A stretch of 64,000 nt of DNA from Druceiella hillmani (lineage: Eukaryota; Arthropoda; Insecta; Lepidoptera; Hepialidae). The position numbers and the translations under genes are program-made. The notes below the pieces were generated by a model. It was not told the DNA's origin. It saw nothing but the letters and a program-made list of their open reading frames with translations, and did no database searches. The stretch is taken from the NCBI GenBank assembly GCA_039881145.1, contig JAYKKI010000088.1, positions 575,501 through 639,500 on the forward strand, written 5' to 3'. Shown here one piece after another: positions 21,489 to 35,337 of this stretch; within the stretch, counting starts at the first letter, position 1; every line of letters begins with the position of its first letter.

Positions 21489-23261
21489 GTGAGTATTATC
21501 TGGTTATTCACAGTGTAATTTCTTGACAAAAATTGATCTCTTGATAGTTGTTTAATTTAGTTTGAACTAAGTGATTTATTTTCATTTTGGTATAGTTATT
21601 GTCTATTATGTTCAATAACGCAAATTATGTCTATTATATATTATTGTGTTTTTTCGTATAATTTGACAGTTTTTCCTCATTCTGGTTATGGGTTCGATAA
21701 ATAGCAAAATGATAAATTACAGTTATCAAGTCTTCAGCATTAACATGCTGTACAACATCTTGACACTTTTATACGCTTTAAAACTAAAGCCTACTTCCGT
21801 CGAACACTCCTACTTGTTCATAGGAATGTTCGTAAGGAATTGTTGCTGGACAAGCTAGACAGTTTTAAAAATTTATGTATAACCTACATTTTATATTTCT
21901 GAAAATGTGGTCATATTTTTGAGTTTAGCATATAAATAAAGTTGGTGGAAATTCATGATCTCAACTACTTTCCTTCATTTCTGATCTTCTCAAGAATCTT
22001 TCGTCTTGATCTTCTCAAGAATCTTTCTTATGCAAGAAAATATACAAGGTCCTCTTCCCAGACTCCCAGACACACTACCTACATATATGAAAACTCGTTT
22101 AATTATTTATTTATGGAAAATTAATAATTAAGGAAAAATCAAACATTAAATTATGGAAAAATCTCAATCTCAGTCAGTAAATTGTGTCAAAAAAAGTTCA
22201 CCATATTCTTGATCAAGTTTAAGCGTTTTATCGTAACTTTCATTATTATGCATATTTTTTCTAATATTATGTGTGTGTTTTTGTATTGTGCCCACGACCA
22301 CAACATCACTAATGGTTAAAACATATCTTTATTGACTGACTGCAAGAGTTTGCTCAAGTAGCAATAAGTTCAACGTTTTTTCTCTCAATTATTTAAGATT
22401 ATAAAAAATATTATTGTCAAATTAAAAAAAAACTTATCGGAATGATTATTAATATTTCTTCATTGGTCATTAGGTAAATTATTTTTGGCTTCTTGTTAAT
22501 GATATTAATAAATTTTGATTGCGATTTCGAAGTAAATATTTATGGTTTATTAATTATTTAATATGGCAACCCTCACACATGTCTTCGACCAATCCGCACC
22601 TTTGAATATTTGAAGAGATGTTACTAGTCAGTGAATGACAGTTGACTTGTTTAATGTGCGTCTGCTAATTTTTGTGAAATAATTTGTAATATCGATTGGG
22701 TGGAATTATGAAAGTATCAAGTGTCAGTGAATTATGGGTATTAGTATATGCCGAATGACATTATAATATTAGCGAAACCCTCAGAATGTATGCCGAACCG
22801 ATCTATGAACATAAAATTTAGGTAAGTATAAATACATTCTAAAACAAAATAATTTGTATTTTAATTACTATGTACACAAGTTTTCTACTTTTTTCAAACG
22901 AATAAATGTCATTTCATTTTGACACTGAGAGTTTACGATACGTGTGCCATGTTATCAAATTGACATTTAGTGTTATTGTTTACTGGCTTTTAATTTACAC
23001 GGAATTATGATTTCATGCAAAGTTTAAACTTCAATTATTTTATAAACTAGATGACTAATTTAAAAAAATAACGGTGGCGAACTTTCCTTCATATATATCA
23101 ATAAACGAAGACTCTCCCACATTGATTGAAATGTGGAATGTTTTATTGGTGAAAAATAAGGGCTTTTTTGAAAGAAAAAATGTGTGACAAACTCTAGCAT
23201 ACCCCACCATGAATTCCAAATACTACATCCAGCATATTATATTATTTGTCTACAATTTCAG
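21489..23261. other. Last intron of poly(A) polymerase
   Basis: AT-rich. About 22320-22375 shares a short core (GCAAGAGTTTGCTCAAGTAGCAATAAG) of SINE-tail type with 55375-55425. Nothing else recognised. Confidence 0.45.
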
Positions 23262-23465
23262 ATGGAAGAATCGAGTATACTCTCCTACAACGACGACTCA
23301 AACTCATCGATGGGTGCAGAGTGTCAAACGACGAATACGACGACGACGACCCCTGCAAATGTTTCCACCGCAAATTCTCAGCCTCGACCTAAGGATACTC
23401 CGACAACGGTCGACCAACCGATGGCATCCGCGTCGGCCGCGTCCAGCTCTATAGCTTGCACGTAG
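23262..23465 (+). CDS. hrg: Poly(A) polymerase, terminal coding exon
   Basis: Begins after TACAATTTCAG, in phase 0 with the preceding exon, and runs 67 codons to TAG at 23463-23465. The product is a Ser/Thr/Pro/Ala-rich tail (MEESSILSYNDD at its start, a run of five Thr, ASASAASSSIACT at its end). Canonical poly(A) polymerases end in a divergent Ser/Thr-rich tail that regulates activity by modification, so the composition fits although the sequence itself is not conserved. The first Met is an internal residue, not a start codon. The tail is much shorter than the roughly 200-residue vertebrate one; an alternative longer isoform cannot be excluded. Confidence 0.85.
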   Translation: MEESSILSYNDDSNSSMGAECQTTNTTTTTPANVSTANSQPRPKDTPTTVDQPMASASAASSSIACT

Positions 23466-24081
23466 CACTACGAGCAGTGGCGTCGGCGTTTCATATACGG
23501 TAACCAGAATACGCCGAGGCAAAGGTCTTTCACGAAGCCCGGAAGGTATTAGGTTATACGGCGAGACCGCGAGAGGTGTTTGTGTAGATAAAATGTAGAC
23601 TTAAGACAAGGGGGCGTTTGATTTTGCAACGGTAAGTGTCTAGATATAGTTTTGGTGTCGTTTCTTTGAATCTAAATCGTGATAGCGATTGGACAATTTT
23701 GGATATTGTATAATCGAAGGCTATTCGTTGAAGAGGGGAGTTAAAGTTTTTATCAACCAACTGGAATGAAATAACGATAAATAAATTCTTTTGATTGGAT
23801 GAGTCGGAATACAGCATGATCAACACGGAGCAATTTTGGTAATATTGATGGCAATTTTGAAAAAAGGAAATCACAATTTTATAATAATTGTTGACGTGAA
23901 TAATTGTTGGCATCTTTAATTGTAAATAAATCTTTTTTGTGATTCGTCGAACTAGAATATTGAATATGTGTTTGAGGCCGACTCTAGCGGAGAAGTTAAC
24001 ATTAATTTTGGATAGGACCTGGAACTGGAAATCGAGATTTTTGAAGAGCAATTGATACGAGCAGAGTAGTTCAAATTATAG
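23466..24081 (+). other. Probable 3' UTR of poly(A) polymerase
   Basis: No further coding signal in the sense strand. Candidate AATAAA signals lie at 23780-23785 and 23925-23930; the second is followed by a T/G-rich stretch. A strong donor-like TAG|GTAAGT at 24082 suggests either a cryptic site or a spliced 3' UTR. The 165-codon ORF on the opposite strand has no recognisable content and looks like chance. Confidence 0.5.
23925..23930 (+). terminator. Candidate poly(A) signal of poly(A) polymerase gene
   Basis: AATAAA about 460 nt after the stop codon, followed by TCTTTTTTGTG, a plausible downstream U/GU-rich element. An alternative AATAAA is at 23780-23785. Confidence 0.4.
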
Positions 24082-25937
24082 GTAAGTTTTCCTGATCGGA
24101 TAGATTAGAAATGTTGTATTTATAATGGAAACCTGTTTTTACAGCAGCATTGGATGTTGAGAATAGTAATGGATATTGAGAGTCGAAATTTTCTATTGGT
24201 CATTAGTGTGAATGTTTGGAGCCATTTTTTAGCTTCACCAAGTAAATTTAATATATCCGTATTCGTGTCTTCGTGCTATTTGCCGTTAAGTTGGTGATGA
24301 ATACGTGTTGAGAGTTAGCGTTAATCCTTGAGTGCTTGTTTATTATTTAAAATTCTCTTAATTATCATCAGAAAACTAAACGATCGATTGGATATATTAT
24401 AAATAAATTTCTATGCCTGTTTTCTTTAGTTAAAATTTTATAAAATTAAAAAACGTGCTGATTATTTTCGTATTTATTATTATACATTGATGTGAGAAAC
24501 ATTTTTTAAACGAGAATTTTTTTTTAATTAGTGGCAACTAATTAATTTGAGGAGGTAATTTTTTTCAAGCGGTAACATTTCTTTAAAATATATGTCAAAA
24601 TTGTTTTACCACTTGTCATCTTAATAATCCAGTACGGTGTTATTTATGACAAAGATATATATTTTGTCTCTCAGTTAATTTTTTAAAACTATTTTTTTCC
24701 TGATTTCGTATGATATTTAAATATTTAGTCTTATAATATAACAAATGATTGGAGCATTTTTAAATTGTTTTTGAAGTTTCATTTTCTCGTAAATTTTTAT
24801 ATTGTTGCCAGATTTATGAAACAATTTCAATATACAGTTGTAAATTTAAATATGACAAAGCCACGGACGGACAGGCTTTCTGGAAGTTGTTCATAAGGAA
24901 AAAATGATAACCATTGGAAAGTTAAAAAAAAAATAAATTGTCGGCTTGAGAGTCAAGTGCGTAATTGTTATTTGATTAAGAAAAACATGAGTTCGTTTGA
25001 AATTTTTAAGTAATTCCGTAACTACCCCTAATTTTCCAAAAATGGTTTCCTGTGCTTTCCTCGGAACTTTGAAGGGAATTACATTTGTTTTATTTTATCA
25101 TATTCAACTTTACACCTGTATACTCAACCATTACAACTTTACACCTGTATAATCCACCTTGTTTTACGGTCAAAAAGAAGTACATATCATTGAAAATGAT
25201 ATTTTAACAATTTTCTTTGTTTTTACACATTCCCCCGATATAAGGCATACCACACCGACGTTGATTTAACCTCAAAATTTTGGTCAGCCGCTTGTCATAC
25301 GCCTGTTTAGTGTCTCTAAATCGTATCAATTTACAATTTCCAAACTGTCATAGATATTTATTACGATACATTTATTTTCCATCCTTGGTTTATGTCCTAT
25401 CCCTCGAAATACGTTCGTCCATAAATAAAAAGCAAAGAATAGCAATAGAATAGCAATAGATATATTTGATTGTTGATATCAATGTGCAAAGTATTCTGAG
25501 AGCTAACGTAATTCGTATTTGTGTACATAAAGAGCGTGTGTAGATTTTGTATAAAACAGTATGTTTTGCTTCTGATAAACTTTTTATCTCTTGACGTAGC
25601 CAATGTGTTTTAAGATCATATGTTTAGAGTCTCGTTTCGCTCATCTGTTAGTTTATGTAGATTTTTGGGTAAGTTGTAGATGGAGTTAGTGAGGAGTGGT
25701 AAAAAAAAAGGAAATACGTTTAAAAAATAATATGTAAAGAGTACTTCATGAACGGGCCTTTTTTCACTGGACGGCAACTTTGTTAGTCAGTTTCTCATGT
25801 ACAGTCACGTCGAAAATGCGCAGGTGAGTGTGCGTGCGAGAGACATTTGTTGCCGATTTTTATTACCATGTTTAAAAAGTAACGAAAGATGTCATTATAT
25901 TAACAACAGGATGAAGGATGTCCTGTTCTGACAGATT
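24082..25937. other. Intergenic AT-rich sequence
   Basis: No gene or repeat recognised. Confidence 0.5.
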
Positions 25938-26415
25938 GGGTACGTTCCACTAGGTGATTGCAACAGTCAAAACGCTTACAGTATCGTTCCACTTGGCAAC
26001 CGCGTTTGTTGTGGCTGTTATTAAAACATCATGGATGGTGTCATTGTTCATGACCGCTTCGAACCCATGCTGACCTGTGTATTGGCGTGAATCATTGCGT
26101 TCGTTCATCTGTCAATTTGATTTTGACACATTGATGATATATGAAGTTTACGTTAGTAATTTATATCATCTTTAAAGATTTAACATGGTAACGGAGAGAA
26201 TTGATTTATGCAGCTCTGAGAAGTATCTCATAGAAGTAAAGGTTACACCAGAAGATGGAAAATGTGCAAACAATCATCAAAATTATTGTATTTGTAAATG
26301 ATTATCTGATAAGGACCCGTTCCACTTGGATTGACAGTTCAGTGCTGACAAGCTAGTGAAATGGGTACAATCGCAGTCGTGGGTGAGGGTGTTGCAGCCT
26401 GTTAGTGGAACATAG
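25938..26415. mobile_element. Candidate TIR element
   Basis: Left end GTACGTTCCACTAGG, right end CCTGTTAGTGGAAC. Extra GTTCCACTTGG motifs lie at about 25984 and 26329. At about 475 bp it has no coding capacity. Target duplication not resolved and superfamily unknown. Confidence 0.45.
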
Positions 26416-26576
26416 GCGTTGTAACACGATTGCTCTAAAAATATTCAACTCGCATTTCGCCTTTTCTAATTATTTAAAAACATGGTAACACAATAGCAGC
26501 AAATTGTCACTGTACTGCCTGTGGTTAAACTTACATGAAGCAGCGATATGGCGAGCCATTAGGTCTGTTATACTAC

Positions 26577-26815
26577 TGTGACGACGGTACCATGACGTTA
26601 CTGTAATGATACCAAGATGTTACTGTAATGATATCACGATGTTACTGTAATGGTACCATGATGTTACTGTAATGGTACCATGATGTTACTGTAATGGTAC
26701 CACGATGTTACTGTAATGGTACCACGATGTTACTGTAATGGTACCATGATGTTACTGTAATGGTACCATGATGTTACTGTAATGGTACCATGATGTTACT
26801 GTAACTGTACCAAGT
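26577..26815. repeat. 22-bp tandem repeat, about 11 copies
   Basis: Unit GGTACCATGATGTTACTGTAAT with C/T and A/G variants. Each unit contains a GGTACC site. Confidence 0.97.
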
Positions 26816-28195
26816 TTTAGCTGTCCAGTGTAAAACATCCAGTAGAAATTTGTTTAAACTGTACCTAGTTGTGGGAATTGAGATTGCCTAGCTTGTGGTA
26901 AAGGCAATCAAAGTAATAAAAAGTTTCCTGTAGCATTTGGTTCATGTTTATTTCAATTATACATAGATGATTGGACGAGTAAAGTTAAAAGTGATTATAT
27001 TGAAAGAAATGATGTAAATAATTGGTTGACAAAAAAATAAAGAGAAAAAAATATGGAATTTTGTTTAATTAAAAATTTATTATAACGATTATTATCATAT
27101 TTATAATGCAAAATTGATTGTCGTCAGAAAGAGAGGGAATACAAAATTAGAAATAATTTTTTCATTAATAAGGAATCTAGAAGTAATTTAGACTTTTTCT
27201 TTTTAATGTTGTATTTCTTATATGTATAACATTTTTTGATACTCTTTACTAAGATAATTGGAAGAATTCCACAATCCTTTCATCAAATTCTTCTAAAACT
27301 TCTGGTATTCTGACTGATTTTATTATCACGCTCGGCTATTGACCGATGACAGGTCATGCCCCGATATGTTACTAAACATTTTTGCAAAGTATGAAATTTC
27401 ACTTTTGTTTCGTCACGAGTATCGCTGTTAAGAGCTGTACATTAATTTTTTTGAGTTTGTGTTTAATTTACATAATTTTTGGTGATGACAGTTGCGATAA
27501 AAAAGAAATAAAGTCGTGTCTCGATTTTGTTACTTTACTGTCAGTGATGTTTTATTAAATAGACATGTTATTACACTCTAAAAGTTGTTCGGAAAGACAA
27601 GATAATTGCCTTATCTTTATTTAGCTGTCATTTAGTATAAATTTATGACTCTTAGCGTATGTTTATCTGAAATAAATATCAAGATGTGGTCCAATGGTAT
27701 GAGAATGTATTTTAATAAAATGGTTAAATAAAAGTCTAAAAATAACATTTCATATGTGATTAGCTGCGAGTGATAGTTCGTTTGTTTTTTTTTAATATTG
27801 ATTTCAAGTGAGGTAGCTAATACAGTGAGTGCAAGTATGATAAGACTAAAATTGAGTCTGTCGGTTACGTTTGAAAAGTGCCAACCCTAATATACTTACA
27901 ACGATGCTATACCATTCGCACCTGCAATTTACTCGCTCACTCATTATTGGAATGTCTGACTTCGATAGTTTCTTTTTTTTCAATGACCATCTATTTATTA
28001 ATCAAAGATATTCTATAATCGAATATGTGAAAAATGTCATACAATATGCATGTGCGCTGCTTCAAACCACTTTTTTATTCATTCTATAAGAGTATAGCGT
28101 ATCTATTTAAAATAACATCATTGGGTTTATTCTATATATTCCAAAATATCCAAAATTTGTCATTAGTAAAAGTGACTTTATTTTTTTTAGTCGTG
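26816..28195. other. Intergenic AT-rich sequence
   Basis: Nothing recognised. Confidence 0.5.
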
Positions 28196-28350
28196 TTTTG
28201 TTCTTTGCGATTTTACGAATAATAATACCATACTGCCAGTTAGAGTTGTTTGTTTTTTTTTACTTAGCCTCAGTCTTTTGTTCTTTGCTAATTTATGAGT
28301 AATAATACCACACTGCCAGTCAGATCTGTTTGTTTTTTTTTTACACAGCC
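28196..28350. repeat. Tandem duplication of about 80 bp
   Basis: Two copies of TTTTGTTCTTTGC...AATAATACCA.ACTGCCAGT followed by T-rich sequence. Confidence 0.85.
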
Positions 28351-30085
28351 TCACGTATGTTTTTTGTTTTTGAAGAATCCAAATTAAATTTTTTTTAATT
28401 TGCAAAGGCCAAAGGCAAAATGTCAATCGAGTATTCATTATCACAATAGTACACTGCGTCGAATATGTACAAAATTGCAAATAACTAATTGACAAAAAAT
28501 TGAGATTATGGAAAGTTATAAACGCACACAATGCAAAAAGTGAATTTTTTTTAATATGTTGTTTGAAAATTGATAATCGAAATGAAAGATTTAATAAGGT
28601 GATTTAAAAATTAATTTTGAAGAATAATATGGGTAGATTTTTCCATCTGGCAACACGTTACTGTATGTGCTGCAATGTTTGCATGTGGTATAATTTTGAG
28701 AAGTGATAAATTGGAAAAAATAGTGTCTTTCGTGTAAAAATATATGTAGTTGCTGCGAGATATACAGCTGAACTATTACATCATAATTACAGATCATAAT
28801 GAAAATATTTTGATCGACCACCAAAGGTAGGAATAATGTTGAATATATCCCCTCCTAAACTCACGAAAAACGTCCATGAAAGAATGTGTACGATGCACAC
28901 ATATTAACAGCAAGCGGTCGTATGTCACCAGAGAATTTTGTTGAGAAGGAATAGTTCTTAGGACTCTTAAATCACAAGAATTTGCATTTATGTTCATCCC
29001 ATAAGTATAAAAATACCATTGCTACAACAAATAACAAAAGCGTAATCCCCCACGTAAGTTCAACACATAATATAGATCGTAAATATTTGGTATCAGTTGT
29101 GTGTTTTAAATTTTTACAAAATGGCGTTGCACAGTGTATCCCAAACTGCTGTTTGAGGGATGTAGAAAGTTTTTTTTTTGCAAAAATCGCATTTATTTAG
29201 ATAGAGCTAATTAGACTATGAAAAAGTTGTCACAATAACATTTTTTTTATGAGACCAACACTTAGCGAAAAAAGTCGAATATTTGAAAATGTTCTATGGA
29301 CTCTGCTTTAGTTTTATCCAATCACAAGTCTTAATATTGCATCATTAATTACATGATATAATTAAACTTTCAATATGATGAATGCGAAAGTGTGTTTGTT
29401 TGTTCTTCGTTTGTGTTGTAATAGAGTAACGGATCGAAGTAATTTTTTGCTGTAATGCGAGTTAATGTCCTGGGCTACTTTTTACTACAGGGGGGTTTTT
29501 TTGGGAAAATTCTTATTTGAAACTGAAAAAGGACCCAAAGAGAATAACGAAGCAATATCATTTTCTGAAATGCTACCTATACAATATAAAGAAGCAAAAG
29601 AATTATGGCCTTTAATCGGTAACTTACAGGGAAATATCCTCGTTTTCATTTTTATTATAGCCATGAAAATAAATAGTTAATGTATAATTTCACTTAATTG
29701 TTCTAGATGGCGTCACATGTTTTAATTTATCCCTATAAATTTGTAACTATAACCACACAAGTGAAGCCACGGGTCAAAACTAGTATACAATAAAACACAA
29801 AATAATTTTAAATTGTGGCTAAGATGTGCTAAGGTCAAATTTAAGTTTATTTGGTTGAGTTTGTACTCTCTATTCACTGTGCTGGCGACTTAGCATGGAA
29901 TTAGAAAAAGTTACTTGGGATTTTTTTATATTTTTTTCTTTTTTTTTTCTCTCTGAGTATACAGATTACTAAAAATGCTAGTAGTTGGCTGCTAATTCTG
30001 ATATTAGCGTGAACAACTTTGAATGTTTTTTTTTTAAATATACTTAATAATTAAATGAGTCATCACAATGAAGATAGTTTACATA
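28351..30085. other. Intergenic AT-rich sequence
   Basis: Nothing recognised; the ORF at 29465-29680 shows no family or splice context. Confidence 0.45.
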
Positions 30086-30330
30086 ATGATAATTGTTCGC
30101 TTTGAAACTTGGCTCTGTTAGGCCAGGGTCACACCTGCGTAAGCTTAAAACAATTATTAATATTATATAATATAATGATAATTGTTCGCTTTGAAACTTA
30201 ACTCTGTTAGAGGGTCACACCTGCGTAAATTTCTAACAATTGTTAATATGAAATAATGATAATTGTTCGCTTTGAAACTTGACTCTGTTAGAGGGTCACA
30301 CCTGCGTAAGCTTCTAACAACTATTATTAT
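30086..30330. repeat. Tandem repeat of about 80 bp, 3 copies
   Basis: Each copy has ATAATTGTTCGCTTTGAAAC and GGGTCACACCTGCGTAA separated by a short variable spacer. Confidence 0.9.
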
Positions 30331-32639
30331 GATAAATTAAATGGCACCTTTGGATCAAATTTATAGAATCCTTTCACTTGTATCTGATGATTAGGGTCAT
30401 TAGTATGCGTTTAAGATGGACATTGATGAAAGGGTTGTATTGCTAAATTACACTGTTTTCTAAATTGATTTTAATATTACGGGAGCCTAAATACAGATGA
30501 CATATAACAAACATTTTCAGAAAATGAGTATTTTTTTCATCCACCAATCCATAATGTATGTATGTTACTGATTAATGTCGGAACATATAAAATGACTGTA
30601 CTGACTGTGTCCACAGTGTATACAGAGAAATATAAGTATATGTATATAAACGCAATAAATTATGTGCTAAGTTTCTTTGGTGAATCGAAAACCATGGTCG
30701 CATGCGTTTAAAATAAATTATGTATTAATTTGTAGTGTTAGATGCAGCTGTGGCCGTTAGCATTAGGGTATTATTTATAAAATTGTCATTTTCTGGGAAT
30801 GAATTCAAACCGAAGGGTTTAAAAAATTTTATAATTTTAACATCGCCAAAGCAGAAAATTGCAACTCACCTGATTCTTTTGAGTCTAATTTCCCTGTAAC
30901 CCTTCCTGTGTTCACTTTCAAATTTTTTTGCAATTGTGTCTTGTGGACTTGTGGAAAGGCAATTTTTGATTTAAATCTTCTAAACCGTTGTGGTGTGCAT
31001 CATATAGTGGCGATTAGCCCCATGGATTGTGATGCAAGTGTATGTTCGATCTTTATGATGACTTGTTCCCGGTTAGTTCTTTGTTTATACAATTTTGTCC
31101 GTGGCTTTTCCCATGTGGATTTTTGTTAAAAGCGGCGGTGGTTACGGAAGTGGAATTTCGAAACATGCAAGCAATAGATTTAATATACACATCACATATA
31201 CATGGCAGAGATTAATATTTTTCAGGTTAAAAGTATTCTATATGTTAAAATGTATCATGAACCATGTCTATCGTAAATTGCATTAAGGTCGGCCCCACAA
31301 TTGTAACAGACATCAGATGTAACATACATCCAAACACACTTTCCGTAAACTACCATTCTACAGGAGTGAAGCTGCAGGTGACAGCCAATTTGTTCTGTGT
31401 CATAACACCAAATTAGGTAGCCTATCGTTGGTCGGTTTAGAGGTATTAGGTAACAAATAGACTGACAATCCAACTAACTTTCGGATTTTAATATTGGTAT
31501 GTATTGAGTTCGTATATTTTTTTTGGTGCTTGTAGGGGAGATAGTGTTATAAAAATCTGCTCGGGTGGAATCACACGTAAAAGCTACTCGTAATAATAAT
31601 GTGGAGATGATTTATTCAAAAAATTAAATTACGTAATTTTGAATGAATGTATTTAATGGTAATAAAGTGATGAAGATTACCTGTGGAATGAATGGTTGAA
31701 CCAGTAATCATATATTGTTGAAAGCTGGTAACATTCGGTGTTATAAACAAATGACGGTGTGTCAAATTCGATGGCGTTTGTTATAATTTCTTCCTATCTT
31801 GTTTGGCTTGAGACGGGGTGTATAAATAGGCAGAATTACTTAGATTTTCATAATTAAAATAATTTTATTAAAAAATTTGCGATAGATAACGTGTGGATAC
31901 GTTATTTCTTTAATTGTATTTGGGTGATGACATTGTTTTACATCATTTTATATTTGTTACCTTTAATATTACCAACATGGCGCTATGTCATTTTAAACTT
32001 AATGGTGATTGAATACAATTTTTGTTTATCTAATAACATTGTGAACATTCAGTAAATGAACGACTAATTATTCAATTTGTAATGATATGGCCGAATATAG
32101 TTAATATAGCATCGAACGTAATAAAACTTTTATTGGAAGAATTTAGGTATTTATCGTCCATTTTTTAGCAAAATTACCGAATATTCATTAAAATGTTTTT
32201 TTATAGATCACATGTGCCCTTCTTACATAAAATTATTTTAAAAAACCCTTATGAAGGAAAAATGATAATTTTGGTTAATAATATTTGGTTCCATATGTCT
32301 TTATGGTGTTAAATTTTTTTTTTAAAGAAAAAATCGTCAAATAAATACGCGTCCTATTGAGAGGGAATTTTTTATCCACATTAATTAGAAAATAGAAGAT
32401 CATTGCCGTATTCAACTATAGACTTTCTGAATTATATGCAGTGTTCAGCTAAACGTCTCGCTCGCCGTGAATAGATATATTAAAAAAAGTACCCCTTCGA
32501 CATCGATATGACTTTTTAATATATTTATTATTTGTTAAATCTGTTGCGAAGATAATAGGATGATAACAATTGTTTTTGTTTCATTTCTTAAATCCTAATT
32601 GCAAGACATAAGCTGAACAGGTGAAAATTTGTTTGACAA
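30331..32639. other. Intergenic AT-rich sequence
   Basis: Nothing recognised; ORFs at 30908-31473 look like chance. Confidence 0.45.
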
Positions 32640-32890
32640 ATCTTAAAAATTCTTTAGTTATAAAGGTTTATACTTTACATTTAGGCAAAGATGGCGATAG
32701 TGTGTTGTGATGTCATCTGTAGTAAAGCTCATTGTATTCTACAAGAGCGAATGAGACAGGGAGATGCGCTCACCTTATGCTTTTAAAAAAATAAGTTCGT
32801 AGCTCATAAATTCTTATAATTTTTCCGTTATTCATTTTCAATTAATTAGCTATATTTTCATGATATTTTAGTAAAAACGGCTAATATAGT
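32640..32890 (+). repeat. Dispersed repeat, partner of 14095-14330
   Basis: Shares GATGGCGATAGTGTGTTGTG, ATTCTACAAGAG and GAGACAGGGAGAT blocks in the same order. Confidence 0.6.
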
Positions 32891-33234
32891 AATAGTCAAC
32901 TATCCTAATATATTTTAAAATTCCTTCAAAACATCTCCGATCTTATTTTGTTGACTAAAAATTATTATTTGATAGTGTATAAATATATATGTTTTTAAAA
33001 ATGCTCGCTTTCATCTGTTCCATTTCGAACTTGCAAATGTTTCAATTCGCACTAATTGCCTTATTGTCCAGATTTTATGATCGGTATAAGCAAAAGGATA
33101 TTGTCTTGCTGTGGCCCAAGTGTCTGCTAGTAAATTAAAAAGGTCTAATATGCGACAACACACACGCGACCACTCTCCGCAACGTAACTTGTGCTCTAAT
33201 AAACGATTGAAAATTAATTAACGAAAAAATTAGT

Positions 33235-33325
33235 TTTTTTTAAATTCGGAAACGGATCGCTAAAAGATTAATATAAATTCGGAGGCGGATCGAAATGGAT
33301 TGCTAAAAGATTAATATAATTTGAG
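33235..33325. repeat. Short tandem duplication
   Basis: AAATTCGGA(A/G)(A/G)CGGATCG and GCTAAAAGATTAATATAA occur twice in a row. Confidence 0.8.
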
Positions 33326-34302
33326 GGAGAAACTTGGAGTTATACATGTTTGCCCATTCTCCTCTGCGATGGTTTTAGTTAACGTTGGTATTGGGTGAAA
33401 CTATAACAAAATGCTTGCTAGTTTGAAGCTGGTCACGCCTGGTTTTATCGCTGTCTTCATTCGGCTACCCTGAGCATCATTCTATTCCTTACAACCCTTA
33501 ACAGCTTTACCTTAATCAAATATTTTCTTATCCTTAATCAAATCTCAGCGTGGCAATAAGTGTATAATGAAACTTTTTCCGAAAATCACATTATCTTAAT
33601 ATTTTTTTCATATAGGGCTTCCAAGTATGTGTGGTTTCCATAAAGTTTCCGCTGTTCTATTGCCGCTTGTTTATTTCATGTTTGTATATATTTTCTTACA
33701 TGATTCCTTACCTTAGTAAAAATTTACTCTCCGTCTTTAATATACGTTGTACTTTCTATCAGCAGAATGAAAGTAGCTGTCGGAATATGCTGTTTAATAA
33801 TGTTTAATTACTGTCTATGATTATTTACTATTGTTGATTTTCAGCATTTATAAGAGCTTACATCATTCTTTCAAAGCCTACTTTATTTATAAAGTGGTTG
33901 AAAATCGGAGGTAACATTAAACAGAAAGAAACCGTGCTTCGTTTAAGAGCTAGCAAGCACTGCTGTTAAACACAAGCTGTTTTAGAATGTTGAAAACACC
34001 AAACAGACCTGTAGTTAGCGTGATGTTCGCTATTTTCGTAGTCTGTGACCACCATGGATTTCTGGAGAGCAATATATATTGTGACTTTGATTATAAAAAA
34101 TGGGAAACGTGAACAATGCCGTCACCAAAGCTACTGGGTACATCCACTGACTGATCGAAGACGTTTGGAAGGATACTTTCTTAAAATGTACACTGACATG
34201 CTAGAGCTATGGAATGTCAATTTGTAGTTTTGACGAGTCGGATGACATAACCTTTCTGCATATAGCACTGCAAACACAACTCTCCACTGTGCCCACTGAG
34301 TC

Positions 34303-34572
34303 GATATTGAATCACGCAGTTAATCGCCGTGCGTGCGCCAACAATGATGACTTTGGGATACAAAAAATTGTAGTTTTTCAAACTGCTTCCCAAATGTAGT
34401 AAGTTACGTTTTAAAAATCAGTCACTGAAAAACGATATTGAATCGAAAACTGCACACAGTTAACTGCTGCGCGTGCGCTAACAACGATGGCTATAGGATA
34501 TAAAAAATTGCGTGTTTTCGAACGGCTTCCCAAATGTAGTAAGTTACGTTTAAAAATCAGTCACTGATAAAA
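34303..34572. repeat. Tandem duplication of about 135 bp
   Basis: Both copies run from GATATTGAATC to AAAAATCAGTCACTGA and share CCCAAATGTAGTAAGTTACG; they are diverged, with small indels. Confidence 0.9.
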
Positions 34573-35337
34573 TTTGTTAGTGCGTGCTCTTGTTTAGAAA
34601 GATGTATGTTTATATATTTTTCAGCGGTTCCAGTCCGTGTGTGTTTAACCGTAGTGCGTGCTAAGGCCTGAACTTGTTTTTAAAAAATATAAAAAAATTG
34701 TAATAATTTTTAAAATGTGAGAAAGTTAGCAATATTAGAAAAATACTGAAAAAATATAAATTTATAACAAACGCTGGTTAATTATTACAAAGATAAAGAA
34801 GTAGAATTACGTAAGCGTATTTACAAACTTATAAGAATGTTGTTGAAAATGTTTATACATACATGTATGATTCGTGTAAACAAATTTCCAAACATCGTAT
34901 TTAACCGCCTACAAAACCCGCTTTGTGTATTTTTCAATTTGACAATTATTTACTGTGATAAGTTGTGGAAAACTCTGGAAACGGGAAAGAATTACTGAAA
35001 ACCATAGTTCCAGACGAGTTTAACAAATAAAATTCCGTTGGAAAAAGATGAGTTGTTGTCTCGCTTGTAAAATTTACATAATGGCACGTAGCGAATTCTG
35101 TAGATTCAACGAAAATATATAGATTTTGAAATAATTATAATTTTCGTATTAAGCTTTCGATTTTCGTTTAGAATGTAGTTGCGGCAATAGATGATGCGGA
35201 GTGTGGATGAATTTTATATAGAGGGATTAACGTAGCCATTTCCTTTTCTATCTTCGATTCATTTTTGACTAAATCAAAATAGATTTTTAATGATCAAATG
35301 TTCAAGTTTCCAAGAAAGGTGATCTGAATTATTTTCT

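Noticed and set aside
23554..24051. 165-codon minus-strand ORF after the poly(A) polymerase stop
   Set aside because: The longest ORF but one, yet antisense to the probable 3' UTR, without domain or family resemblance; composition is of a chance ORF.
26577..26815. 22-bp repeat considered as a CRISPR array
   Set aside because: Units are contiguous with no spacers, and the genome is eukaryotic.
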